In this document: in pieces, positions 1 to 7,999 of the stretch | How positions within the stretch are numbered: the first letter of the stretch is position 1 | How the letters are laid out: each line of letters opens with the position of its first letter | DNA from: a virus | Direction: 5' to 3' (one strand) | Virus record (IMG/VR): IMGVR_UViG_3300037847_005729 | Span: 1 to 64,000 of that record | DNA: 64,000 nt | Translations under genes and position numbers: made by a program | Notes under the pieces: model-generated | What the model saw: only the letters and a program-made list of their open reading frames with translations | Told to the model about the DNA's origin: nothing | The model's database searches: none

Positions 1-626
1 TTTGGAAGAATCATCCTGGAGATGACACACAATTTGATTTTAGTAATATAAATGCCGCTATATCTTTGAATAATGCCAATTATGGAGTTTGGGCTAGATT
101 TGCGCACGCCTTAAACACAACATCTGATTATATTTGTGTTTTCGATGATGATACTATACCCGGTGAAAACTGGTTCAAGAACTGCATTAACTGTATTGAA
201 AATGAAAATAATGGTCTTTATGGAACTATAGGAGTAAATTTTAATGATTTAGACTATAAATCATATGTTAGACATGGTTGGGACAACCCGAACGAAAAAA
301 CAGAGCAGGTTGATATAGTTGGACACTCTTGGTTTTTTCATAGAGATTTACTAAGTGCTTTTTGGCGAGAAACCCAACCACCATTATCTAGGATTTGTGG
401 AGAAGATATGCATTTTTCTTATGCCATACAAAAATATATGAATTTAAATACTTATGTTCCTCCACACCCTAAAGACGATCAATCAATGTGGGGAAGCCAG
501 CCAACCACAGCATACCAATATGGTGTTGATAATAATGCAATATCTATCAACCATCATCAAGAAGCTTTTGGAGCATCATTAAAACATTATTATAATAAAG
601 GTTTTAAATTACAAAACGTAAAATGA
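1..626 (+). CDS. Glycosyltransferase, GT-A-like, 5' end outside the window
   Basis: The frame is open from base 3, so the N-terminus lies off the window; the TTG at 66 is only an internal codon. The visible ~207 residues include CVFDDDTIPGENWF, a DxD-type metal/nucleotide-sugar motif of GT-A enzymes, and later GEDMHFSYAIQ, an acidic segment placed where GT2-like enzymes carry their catalytic base. Family-level inference: transfer of a sugar from a nucleotide donor to a surface glycan, in the cytoplasm or at the inner membrane. The stop overlaps the next start as ATGA, so it is translationally coupled to the epimerase gene. Donor and acceptor cannot be read from sequence. Confidence 0.75.
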   Translation, partial: WKNHPGDDTQFDFSNINAAISLNNANYGVWARFAHALNTTSDYICVFDDDTIPGENWFKNCINCIENENNGLYGTIGVNFNDLDYKSYVRHGWDNPNEKTEQVDIVGHSWFFHRDLLSAFWRETQPPLSRICGEDMHFSYAIQKYMNLNTYVPPHPKDDQSMWGSQPTTAYQYGVDNNAISINHHQEAFGASLKHYYNKGFKLQNVK

Positions 627-1615
627 AAACTTTAGTTGTTTACGGAACCAGACCAGAATTTTTAAAAGTCAAACCTATATTATTAGCTGATAAAAATATA
701 GATAGTTTATTTGTAAAACAACATACAGACATTATAGATTTTGGTAATAGTAAACATTCTATTGATGTTGAATCTACAACAGGAGATAGATTAAACGATA
801 TTTTTCAACAAATATTTTTAAAAGCATCTAAGATTATAAAACAATATGATAATATTGTAATTCAAGGTGATACAGCCACAGTTGCAGGTATTGCGATATC
901 AGCTTTTAATTTAAAGAAAAAAATATTTTATGTTGAATCTGGTTTAAGAAGCTATGATTTACAAAACCCATATCCAGAGGAGGGTTATAGACAGATGGTT
1001 TCAAGAATAGCTGATGTAAATTTTTGTCCTACTGAACTTTCTGCGCAAAATTTAGAAAAAGAACAAGCTTTAGGTAAAATTTTTGTAGTTGGAAATACAG
1101 TTTTAGATAATATACTAGAAGAAAAACAAAAATGTGTTTATGGTTGGAAGGTTTTAGTTACCTTGCACAGATCAGAAAATTTATCTATTCTAGATAAGTG
1201 GCTACACGAAATAGAAAACTTAGCTAAAAGAAATAAAGAATTAGAATTTATTCTACCAGTTCACCCAAACCCTAAAATAAAAGAGATTACAAAAAATCTC
1301 AAATATATTAAATGTATAGACCCTTTAGAACACCACGATTTAATAAATATTTTAAAACAATGCCTTTTAGTTATTACAGATTCTGGTGGCATACAAGAGG
1401 AAAGTTGTTTCTTTAACAAAAAAACTATAGTCTGTAGAAAAGTTACAGAAAGACCGGAGGGTATAGAAACTGGTCATATTCATTTATGTGAAGATCCAAA
1501 AGATTTATCTACTATATTTGAATTACAAAGAAAAAATTTTATAATAGATGCAGAGTGCCCTTATGGGGATGGAAAATCAGCAAATCGAATAGTTAAAATT
1601 ATAAATGAAACCTAA
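623..1615 (+). CDS. wecB: UDP-N-acetylglucosamine 2-epimerase
   Basis: Non-hydrolysing UDP-GlcNAc 2-epimerase family, which interconverts UDP-GlcNAc and UDP-ManNAc in cell-surface polysaccharide synthesis. Visible signatures in order: GTRPEFLKVKPI near the N-terminus, VIQGDTATVAG, the VESGLRSYDLQNPYPEE segment, TLHRSEN near residue 180, LPVHPNP, and the UDP-binding DSGGIQEES near 252 followed by TERPEG. Its 330 residues are slightly short of the usual ~370, but all motifs are present. It overlaps the flanking genes by 4 and 11 nt. It could supply a ManNAc-type donor for neighbouring transferases; a related hydrolysing epimerase cannot be excluded. Confidence 0.93.
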   Translation: MKTLVVYGTRPEFLKVKPILLADKNIDSLFVKQHTDIIDFGNSKHSIDVESTTGDRLNDIFQQIFLKASKIIKQYDNIVIQGDTATVAGIAISAFNLKKKIFYVESGLRSYDLQNPYPEEGYRQMVSRIADVNFCPTELSAQNLEKEQALGKIFVVGNTVLDNILEEKQKCVYGWKVLVTLHRSENLSILDKWLHEIENLAKRNKELEFILPVHPNPKIKEITKNLKYIKCIDPLEHHDLINILKQCLLVITDSGGIQEESCFFNKKTIVCRKVTERPEGIETGHIHLCEDPKDLSTIFELQRKNFIIDAECPYGDGKSANRIVKIINET

Positions 1616-2573
1616 AGATGTCATAGCAATCGTAGCTTACAATAAGCCAGATCTATTGTATTTATATTTAGAGCAAATTTTTTCAGAGCCTACAATATTA
1701 GACTATGAAATACAGATACATACAGAGGAGGGTTATGATAAAGAACAAGATGAAGTTATAGCTAAATACTCTAAAAAATATCCTAAAGCTAGGATTAGAC
1801 AAATTGTAAAAGAAAAACTAAAAGATTGTCCTTTGCCAGGTTTTTACAATATTTTGTCAACATATTTGATGGCTTCTCAAAACTTAGGTGACGATAATTT
1901 TGTAATTGTTGGAGAAGAAGATATTTTACCAACAAAAGACTACATTAGATACAATAAATACATTTACGATAATTTTTTAAAAAAGTATCCTAGAATTTTA
2001 GGAGCGGCCCATAAAAGAAGACCAGAAGCTGAAAAAGATGGAGATGGAGAGATCTTAATAGGTGACTACCAATGCACGTCTTTGTCTGTTGTTTCTGTCA
2101 GAGCTATTAATAAATATTTTGAAAAGTGGTTATCAGACTACGATTTATACTTAAATCCCGTAGAGTATTACAATAAACATTTTTTTGAGTCTAGAATATC
2201 TCCTACTGACCATACTCATCATGATGGGACAATAGAAAGAATCATGGATATCAATAAACTTTTTGTTTTAAAACCAGATCAAGCTAGATCTATGCATGTT
2301 GGATTATCTGGAGTTTTTTGTAAAGGTGAGCCACCAAAAGGTACTTTTGAAGAAAGAATAGCTCAGTGGAGAGAGTTAATTAAAGATGGAGACAAACTAA
2401 GATCGTTGTCTAATTTACCAGAAGACTTGGTTGTGACAGATCCAGAAGGTCCAGAATGGGACAAATTAGAATTAGATTTAGATCGCACTAAAGCGAAGGC
2501 AAGCAGTTGGTGGTACGATCACAATAATGAGTTTGATGAATATATTAGATGGTTAGATTTGGGTAAAAAATGA
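1605..2573 (+). CDS. Putative glycosyltransferase (GT-A-like)
   Basis: A 322-residue protein beginning MKPKDVIAIVAYNKPDLLYLY, the usual first beta-strand of a nucleotide-sugar transferase. FVIVGEEDILPTKDYI near residue 100 looks like the metal-binding acidic motif of GT-A enzymes, most like the EDD-type motif of GT13 (GnT-I) proteins. The C-terminal ~100 residues are highly charged. It overlaps the epimerase upstream by 11 nt and the SDR downstream by 4 nt (ATGA). A role in assembling a surface glycan is inferred from motif and context; the exact family is uncertain. Confidence 0.6.
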   Translation: MKPKDVIAIVAYNKPDLLYLYLEQIFSEPTILDYEIQIHTEEGYDKEQDEVIAKYSKKYPKARIRQIVKEKLKDCPLPGFYNILSTYLMASQNLGDDNFVIVGEEDILPTKDYIRYNKYIYDNFLKKYPRILGAAHKRRPEAEKDGDGEILIGDYQCTSLSVVSVRAINKYFEKWLSDYDLYLNPVEYYNKHFFESRISPTDHTHHDGTIERIMDINKLFVLKPDQARSMHVGLSGVFCKGEPPKGTFEERIAQWRELIKDGDKLRSLSNLPEDLVVTDPEGPEWDKLELDLDRTKAKASSWWYDHNNEFDEYIRWLDLGKK

Positions 2574-3421
2574 GTAAAAGAATTATAGTTACAGGTGGTG
2601 CTGGATTTATTGGATATAACTTATGTAAAAAGCTATCCGAAGATAAATCTAATTTTATTATATCCTTAGATAATTATAGCACAGGCGATGTCTCTAATCA
2701 CGTAGATGGTGTTTCATACATGGATATAGATGTTTCTAAAGATAGAATAAAATCTTTAATAGAGGGCGCAGACGTTGTTTTTCATTTAGCGGCTTTAGCT
2801 AGAATACAACCATCTTTTAGAATACCAAAAGAATATTTTTACAACAATGTTTTATCGACACTTAATTTAGTAGAAGCTTGTGTGGAATATGATATTCCAA
2901 TGATATTTTCTGGATCTTCTTCGCATCACAGCGGTAAATACAAAAATCCATATACATTTTCAAAAGAAATAGGAGAAGAAATATTAGTTTTATATTCAAA
3001 AATATTTGATTTAAGACAATCAACTGCTAGATTTTATAATGTTTATGGTCCTCGTCAATTAGAAACAGGCGGATATGAAACAGTCATAGGTAAATGGGAT
3101 AAAGCCAGAAGAGATAATACAGATATTGTGATTTATGGCGATGGTTCCAAGGAAAGAGATTTCACACATGTTTTCGATATAGTAGATGGTTTAATTAAAA
3201 TATGGGAAAAAAGTGCTTATGGCCACACATTTGAATTAGGTAGAGGTCAAAAATTTTCTTTAAAACAGGTTGCAGAAATGTATAATAAACCAGATAAAGT
3301 TAAATATGAAGATGATAAACCAGGAGAAGCTCAAATGACTCTTTGTGATAGTAGTTTAGCACAAGAAGTTTTGGGTTGGACTCCAAAATTAAATTTAGAA
3401 GATTGGATAAAAAATGGGTAA
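2570..3421 (+). CDS. NAD-dependent epimerase/dehydratase (extended SDR, GalE-like)
   Basis: Extended short-chain dehydrogenase acting on a sugar nucleotide. It shows the Rossmann GGAGFIGYN at residues 8-16, an acidic residue ending beta-2 (LDNYSTGD), VFHLAALARIQPS, the SGSSSHHSG segment and the catalytic NPYTFSKE (YxxxK) near residue 126. RFYNVYGPRQ and DFTHVFDIVDGL are typical of UDP-glucose 4-epimerase and UDP-GlcNAc C4-epimerase relatives. At 283 residues it is shorter than GalE (~330). It is one of three extended SDRs in the operon, so several modified sugar nucleotides are probably made. Substrate unknown. Confidence 0.85.
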   Translation: MSKRIIVTGGAGFIGYNLCKKLSEDKSNFIISLDNYSTGDVSNHVDGVSYMDIDVSKDRIKSLIEGADVVFHLAALARIQPSFRIPKEYFYNNVLSTLNLVEACVEYDIPMIFSGSSSHHSGKYKNPYTFSKEIGEEILVLYSKIFDLRQSTARFYNVYGPRQLETGGYETVIGKWDKARRDNTDIVIYGDGSKERDFTHVFDIVDGLIKIWEKSAYGHTFELGRGQKFSLKQVAEMYNKPDKVKYEDDKPGEAQMTLCDSSLAQEVLGWTPKLNLEDWIKNG

Positions 3422-4427
3422 AAAAGTTATATTAACAGGCGCGAATGGTTTTGTAGGCCATCATATTTTAGAACATTTTCTTAAATATACAGATTGGGAA
3501 ATTTATTGTCTCGATAAGCTTAGTTATGCTAGTGCTGGACACGATAGAATTAGAGACATCGATGCTTTTGATGATAAAAGAGTAAAAATTTTTACAACAG
3601 ATTTATCTAGAAAATTTGAAGAAGGACTAATTCAAGAATTGGGAGACATAAATTACATTTTTCACGTAGCTGCCGACTCTCATGTAGATAATTCTATTTT
3701 AGACCCAGTGCCTTTTATCAAAAACAATGTAATGTCTACGGTAAATATTTTAGAATACGCTAAAAAATTAAAGAATCTTGAAAAATTTATTTACTTTTCA
3801 ACAGATGAAGTTTATGGTTCTGCACCTGTTGGTAAAAACTACAAAGAGGGTGAAAGATTTAACTGTGGTAACCCATATTCAGCTTCTAAAGGTGCTGCAG
3901 AATGCGTTTGTCAATCATATGCAAATACATATCAAATGCCTATTATAGTTACAAATACAATGAATGTAATAGGAGAAAGACAACATCCAGAAAAATTTGT
4001 TCCAAAAGTAATTAGAAAAGTTTTGGCTGGAGAACCAATCACAATACATAGTAATAAACAAAAAACTAAAGCTGGTAGCAGATTTTATATCCATGCACGA
4101 AATATCGCTGATGCTTTGCTACATATTATAAATAATTGTGATGAAACTTTAGATAATTATGACTCGTCTATGGGTAGGTTTAATATTGTTGGAGAAGAAG
4201 AAACAGATAATTTAGAGTTAGCACAAATGATAGCCGACATTTTAGGTAAAGAATTAAAATATGAAATGGTAGATTTTCATAGTCAAAGACCAGGTCATGA
4301 TTTGAGATATGCTTTAGACGGAGAAAAAATGAAGTCATTAGGATGGAAACACCCAGTTGAGTTTAGAGATTCTTTAAAGAAAACAATTGAATGGACACTG
4401 GAAAACGAAAAATGGCTGAAAATTTAA
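3414..4427 (+). CDS. dTDP-glucose 4,6-dehydratase-like SDR
   Basis: RmlB-like extended SDR. GANGFVGHHILEHF is the N-terminal dinucleotide site, FHVAADSHVDNSILDP the usual RmlB segment, FSTDEVYGSAP carries the Asp-Glu pair used for 4,6-dehydration, and NPYSASKGAAE the YxxxK. RFYIHARNIADALLHI and RPGHDLRYALDGEKM near the C-terminus are also typical. The length of 337 fits the family. It would make a 4-keto-6-deoxy sugar nucleotide; whether the base is dTDP, UDP or CDP is not resolvable. It overlaps upstream by 8 nt and downstream by 16 nt. Confidence 0.88.
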   Translation: MGKKVILTGANGFVGHHILEHFLKYTDWEIYCLDKLSYASAGHDRIRDIDAFDDKRVKIFTTDLSRKFEEGLIQELGDINYIFHVAADSHVDNSILDPVPFIKNNVMSTVNILEYAKKLKNLEKFIYFSTDEVYGSAPVGKNYKEGERFNCGNPYSASKGAAECVCQSYANTYQMPIIVTNTMNVIGERQHPEKFVPKVIRKVLAGEPITIHSNKQKTKAGSRFYIHARNIADALLHIINNCDETLDNYDSSMGRFNIVGEEETDNLELAQMIADILGKELKYEMVDFHSQRPGHDLRYALDGEKMKSLGWKHPVEFRDSLKKTIEWTLENEKWLKI

Positions 4428-5128
4428 CAAAAGATTTTACAGAAGAAATTTATAAACTTTTTGATAAGTTTCAAAACAACGATACTTTTTGTTTTTCTAA
4501 ATTTGCCGATGGTGAATGGGCTGCTATGCTTAATGAAAATTTAAACAATAGTGAATTTGAGAATACACCTAATACACCCCAATCTTACAGAAATGAATTA
4601 ATCAATGCGATAAGATTTAAGGATCCAGATTATTACATAGGCACTTGTTGTCACTGTTGTAATGGTGATAGAGCAGATAAAATGAGACAATTTTGTGGTC
4701 AAGATTTTGATCACATGACATTTGCTAATGTTTTTGTTAATGCTAATTACGACATATACAAAGAAACATTTTTAAAAGAATACTCTAACCATGATGTTCA
4801 TATAGTAGCTAATGAAAGATCTACTTTTGATGATCTGCCATTTAAACCAGAAAAAATTTATCCGATAGGTTTTAGTGCTTGGGTTAACAATCATAATTTA
4901 ATTGATGAAATTAAACAAGCGAACTTGTCTAATAAATTATTTTTATTTTGTGCTGGCCCCTTTGGCAATCTTTTAGCTCATCAACTGTTTGAAGCTAACA
5001 AAAACAATAAATACATTGATGCAGGCTCTACATTAAATCCGTGGTTAAAATCAGAGGGATTTAGGAGAGATTACTATATCGAAGGTTACCAATCTAAATT
5101 TACCAACTTAACTTGCACATGGGAGTAG
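4412..5128 (+). CDS. GT-D fold glycosyltransferase-like protein
   Basis: About 238 residues. FCFSKFADGEWAAML matches the '(F/Y)xRFGDGE' N-terminal signature of GT-D fold transferases (formerly DUF1792), and LFLFCAGPFGNLLAHQLF followed by KYIDAGST matches the C-terminal 'xxxGPAGxxLAxxL...xDIGs' region. A Cys-rich patch (TCCHCCNG) is unusual. The ATG at 4412 (MAENLTKD) is preferred to 4391, because 4391 would extend the overlap with the upstream gene to 37 nt without any ribosome site. It sits in the glycan operon. The family call is moderately firm, the sugar specificity unknown. Confidence 0.6.
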   Translation: MAENLTKDFTEEIYKLFDKFQNNDTFCFSKFADGEWAAMLNENLNNSEFENTPNTPQSYRNELINAIRFKDPDYYIGTCCHCCNGDRADKMRQFCGQDFDHMTFANVFVNANYDIYKETFLKEYSNHDVHIVANERSTFDDLPFKPEKIYPIGFSAWVNNHNLIDEIKQANLSNKLFLFCAGPFGNLLAHQLFEANKNNKYIDAGSTLNPWLKSEGFRRDYYIEGYQSKFTNLTCTWE

Positions 5129-5808
5129 CAAACATAGTTTATACACACTCTGATTATTTTGATGTTTTAGAAGTTTTTTTAGAACAACAAAAAACGTTTG
5201 GAATAGATAACATTACAATTTTTTCAGACAAAAATTTTAACAAAACTCACAAACATATTATCTATGATTCTGATTTAAGCTACACAGAAAAATTAAAAAG
5301 CTGTTTAGAGCAATTAGATGAAGAATTTGTTTTATATCAACATGAAGATATGTTTTTGTACAGCAAACCTAACTTTAAAAAAATTGCAGAGTATTTAAAT
5401 ATCCTACAAAAAGATAATTTTGATTTTGTTAGACTTTCCAGAACTGGTAATTGTATTTTAACACAATCAGATTCGTCATTCTGTTTATGGGAGATAGACC
5501 CAGAATCAGAGGATTTTTTTGCTGTTCAGCCAAGCATTTGGAAGCGTGAAAGTTTAATTAAATTTTTAGAAGAATCTGGAAATTCAACAATCTGGGATTT
5601 AGAACTTAACTCTGGAAAAATAAATTCATCTATTAGGGGTTTATTACATTATGACGCAGAGCCACCTAGAGGCGGACACTTTGATTCTTTTGTTTGGCCA
5701 TACGTTGCGACAGCTATTGTTAAAGGAAAATGGAATTTTAAAGAATATGCTTTAGAATTAGGTGATATAGATAAAGTAAAACAATCAAAGAGAGGTCAAT
5801 TTTTATGA
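5119..5808 (+). CDS. Putative glycosyltransferase
   Basis: Begins MGVANIVYTHSDYFDVLEVF, and near residue 70 has FVLYQHEDMFLYSKP, a strand followed by an acidic turn like the metal motif of GT-A enzymes. PPRGGHFDSFVWPYVATAI near the C-terminus resembles a conserved element of small marine-phage and cyanobacterial transferases of unknown specificity. ATG 5119 is preferred over the TTG two codons upstream; it overlaps the previous gene by 10 nt and the carbamoyltransferase by 4 nt. Function is inferred mainly from the motif and from position in the operon. Confidence 0.5.
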   Translation: MGVANIVYTHSDYFDVLEVFLEQQKTFGIDNITIFSDKNFNKTHKHIIYDSDLSYTEKLKSCLEQLDEEFVLYQHEDMFLYSKPNFKKIAEYLNILQKDNFDFVRLSRTGNCILTQSDSSFCLWEIDPESEDFFAVQPSIWKRESLIKFLEESGNSTIWDLELNSGKINSSIRGLLHYDAEPPRGGHFDSFVWPYVATAIVKGKWNFKEYALELGDIDKVKQSKRGQFL

Positions 5809-7367
5809 AAATAGTAGGATTAGCTTGCGGTGCACATGATACAGCTTATTGCATATTTGAAGATGGTAAAACAGTCATACATGAAGAATATGAAAGATTT
5901 TCCAGAATAAAAGAAGAACAAGGTGACGTTTTAAAATTTGTTTTTGACAGAAACCCAGATTTAAAAGATGTTGATTATTTCACACATTTCTTTATGAGAT
6001 GGAGAGGTGGATTAAACAATATGTACAGAGAAAGTTTTGCTAAAATGTCTTCTACTGGAGCTAAATATTTAGAAATATCACACCACAAGGCGCATGCAGC
6101 TAATGCTTTCTTTTCATCAAATTTTAAAGATGCTTTTATAATATCTATTGATGGTGGTGGAGAGGAATGCGATGATTGGCAAAGCAAAACACACGAGACA
6201 GCTTTAGCTTTTTACTCTGGTAAAGATAATAAAGTAGAAAAAATAGAGGATAATTTTTATAACGTAAATGTTGGTCACGCATGGTCAATGATGACAAAAG
6301 AAGTTTTTGGTTTGTCCTCTGGGCCTCCGATTGGTAATCAATGTGGTACTGTTATGGCTATGGGTGCAGTTGCTAAAAATCCAAATAGATTTATTAAAGA
6401 AATGAGGGAATATTTAATGTTCCGACACACAAATAATTTTGCATATTATTCAACTTTAACAGAAGAAGAAAAATTTGATCTAGCAGGTTCTTTACAAAAA
6501 GCTACAGAAGAGTATGTTTTAGATTTAATAGGTCAATATATGCCAGAATCAACAGAAAATGTTTGTGTTGTGGGCGGTGTAGCTCTTAATGGTTTACTTA
6601 ATCAAGCTATATTAAATAAATTTGATAATGTAAAAAATATTTATATACCTCCAGTTCCTTATGACGCTGGTCTTGCCATGGGTTGCTGTCAATATATTTA
6701 TTATCATATGCACGATAATCCTAGAAAAATTACAGGCAAAAACGAAAGTCCTTATTTAGGTTGTGAATATAAAATTAAAGATGTAAAATCAGCGATAGAA
6801 AAAGAAGAAAGAGTTGAAAGTAGAGTAATTGAAGATGAAGATGAGGTAATAAATTTACTTTTAGATCAAAAAATTATATCTATATTTAATCGTGCATCAG
6901 AGTCCGGTAGACGAGCATTAGGAAACCGTAGCATTTTGGCAGATCCAAGATCTGAGGATATGAAAGATATCATAAATGAAAAAGTTAAACATAGGCAGTG
7001 GTTTAGACCTTTTGCTCCAGTGATACTTAAAGATTACATATCCGATTGGTTTGAAACTAATGTTGAATCTCCATACATGAATATTATTTCACCATTTAAA
7101 GAAAATAAAAAAAGCAAAGTTCCAGCTGTTGTTCATCACGATGGAACAGGTAGATTTCAATCTGTAAGAAAATCAGATAATTCTTGGTTGCATAGTTTTT
7201 TAACAAAGTGGAATGAAGCATCTGGAGTGCCTATTTTACTTAATACTAGCTTTAATGATAGGGAGCCTATAGTAGAAACACCAGAACACGCAATCAATTG
7301 TTTTTTGAAAACAGATATTGACTTTTTATATTTTCCACAGTATAAAATTTTAGTACAAAAAAAATGA
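5805..7367 (+). CDS. Carbamoyltransferase (NodU/CmcH family)
   Basis: Full-length (520 aa) O-carbamoyltransferase, which uses carbamoyl phosphate and ATP to carbamoylate a hydroxyl, classically on a sugar. The N-terminal ASKHA-type Kae1-like domain shows ISHHKAHAANAFF near residue 92, IISIDGGGEE and CVVGGVALNG near 256. The C-terminal YrdC-like/carbamoyltransferase domain shows ESGRRALGNRSILADPR near 368, KHRQWFRPFAP and LLNTSFNDREPIVETP. Nod-factor, novobiocin and cephamycin enzymes belong here. In this operon a carbamoylated glycan sugar is the natural product. ATGA overlaps on both sides. Confidence 0.92.
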   Translation: MKIVGLACGAHDTAYCIFEDGKTVIHEEYERFSRIKEEQGDVLKFVFDRNPDLKDVDYFTHFFMRWRGGLNNMYRESFAKMSSTGAKYLEISHHKAHAANAFFSSNFKDAFIISIDGGGEECDDWQSKTHETALAFYSGKDNKVEKIEDNFYNVNVGHAWSMMTKEVFGLSSGPPIGNQCGTVMAMGAVAKNPNRFIKEMREYLMFRHTNNFAYYSTLTEEEKFDLAGSLQKATEEYVLDLIGQYMPESTENVCVVGGVALNGLLNQAILNKFDNVKNIYIPPVPYDAGLAMGCCQYIYYHMHDNPRKITGKNESPYLGCEYKIKDVKSAIEKEERVESRVIEDEDEVINLLLDQKIISIFNRASESGRRALGNRSILADPRSEDMKDIINEKVKHRQWFRPFAPVILKDYISDWFETNVESPYMNIISPFKENKKSKVPAVVHHDGTGRFQSVRKSDNSWLHSFLTKWNEASGVPILLNTSFNDREPIVETPEHAINCFLKTDIDFLYFPQYKILVQKK

Positions 7368-7999
7368 AAAATTGCGTAGTTATTCAAGGTCCAGTTTTTG
7401 ATAATGATAGAATGGAAAAATCTTGGGAGGGTTTTGACATTATACATTCTACTTGGGAAGACGAAAAAATAAATTCTAATCACGAGGTTTTATACAATCA
7501 AAAACCTAAAGATGCTGGTTTTAGAAATGTTAATTATCAAGTTACAAGCAGTTTAGCTGGACTAAAAAAAGCCAAAGAAAAAGGATTTGATTTTTGCTTA
7601 AAATGGAGATCTGATTATGTACCCTCTAACGCAGATAACCTTTTTAAAATGTTTAATAAGGAAGCTTTAAATTTTATTGCTTGGAGTGACCATGATGGCG
7701 GTTACTTAATTGATTATTTTTTTGCTGGTAAAACCGACTATTTGATAGAAATTTTTGAAACTATGCAAGAATTAGAAGAAACATGCAAACGCTATTTTCC
7801 GGAGCAAAAACTAACAATAGCTACAAGACAGCTAGTTGAAGAAAAATGTTTAAAAGCAAATTATATTTTAAATAAATTTGACGACAGCAATGATTGTATG
7901 TTTATTAGACCAGGAGATGATTATAATACATCTAATACAGTTTGGCAGAACGACAAGCACTGGCAAAATGATTTAACAAAACAAAACAGATGGGCATGA
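7364..7999 (+). CDS. WavE-like LPS glycosyltransferase
   Basis: Starts MKNCVVIQGPVF, continues with FDIIHSTWEDEK and then NVNYQVTSSLAGLKKAKEKG followed by FCLKWRSDYV. These three blocks in this order match the WavE lipopolysaccharide-synthesis family (VIQGPv...STWe...N.nrQi.s...Gl..a....lK.RsD), which builds LPS core or O-antigen in Vibrio and relatives. At 211 aa it is shorter than full WavE proteins (~300), so the C-terminal part may be reduced. ATGA overlaps on both sides put it in the operon. Donor sugar unknown. Confidence 0.65.
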   Translation: MKNCVVIQGPVFDNDRMEKSWEGFDIIHSTWEDEKINSNHEVLYNQKPKDAGFRNVNYQVTSSLAGLKKAKEKGFDFCLKWRSDYVPSNADNLFKMFNKEALNFIAWSDHDGGYLIDYFFAGKTDYLIEIFETMQELEETCKRYFPEQKLTIATRQLVEEKCLKANYILNKFDDSNDCMFIRPGDDYNTSNTVWQNDKHWQNDLTKQNRWA

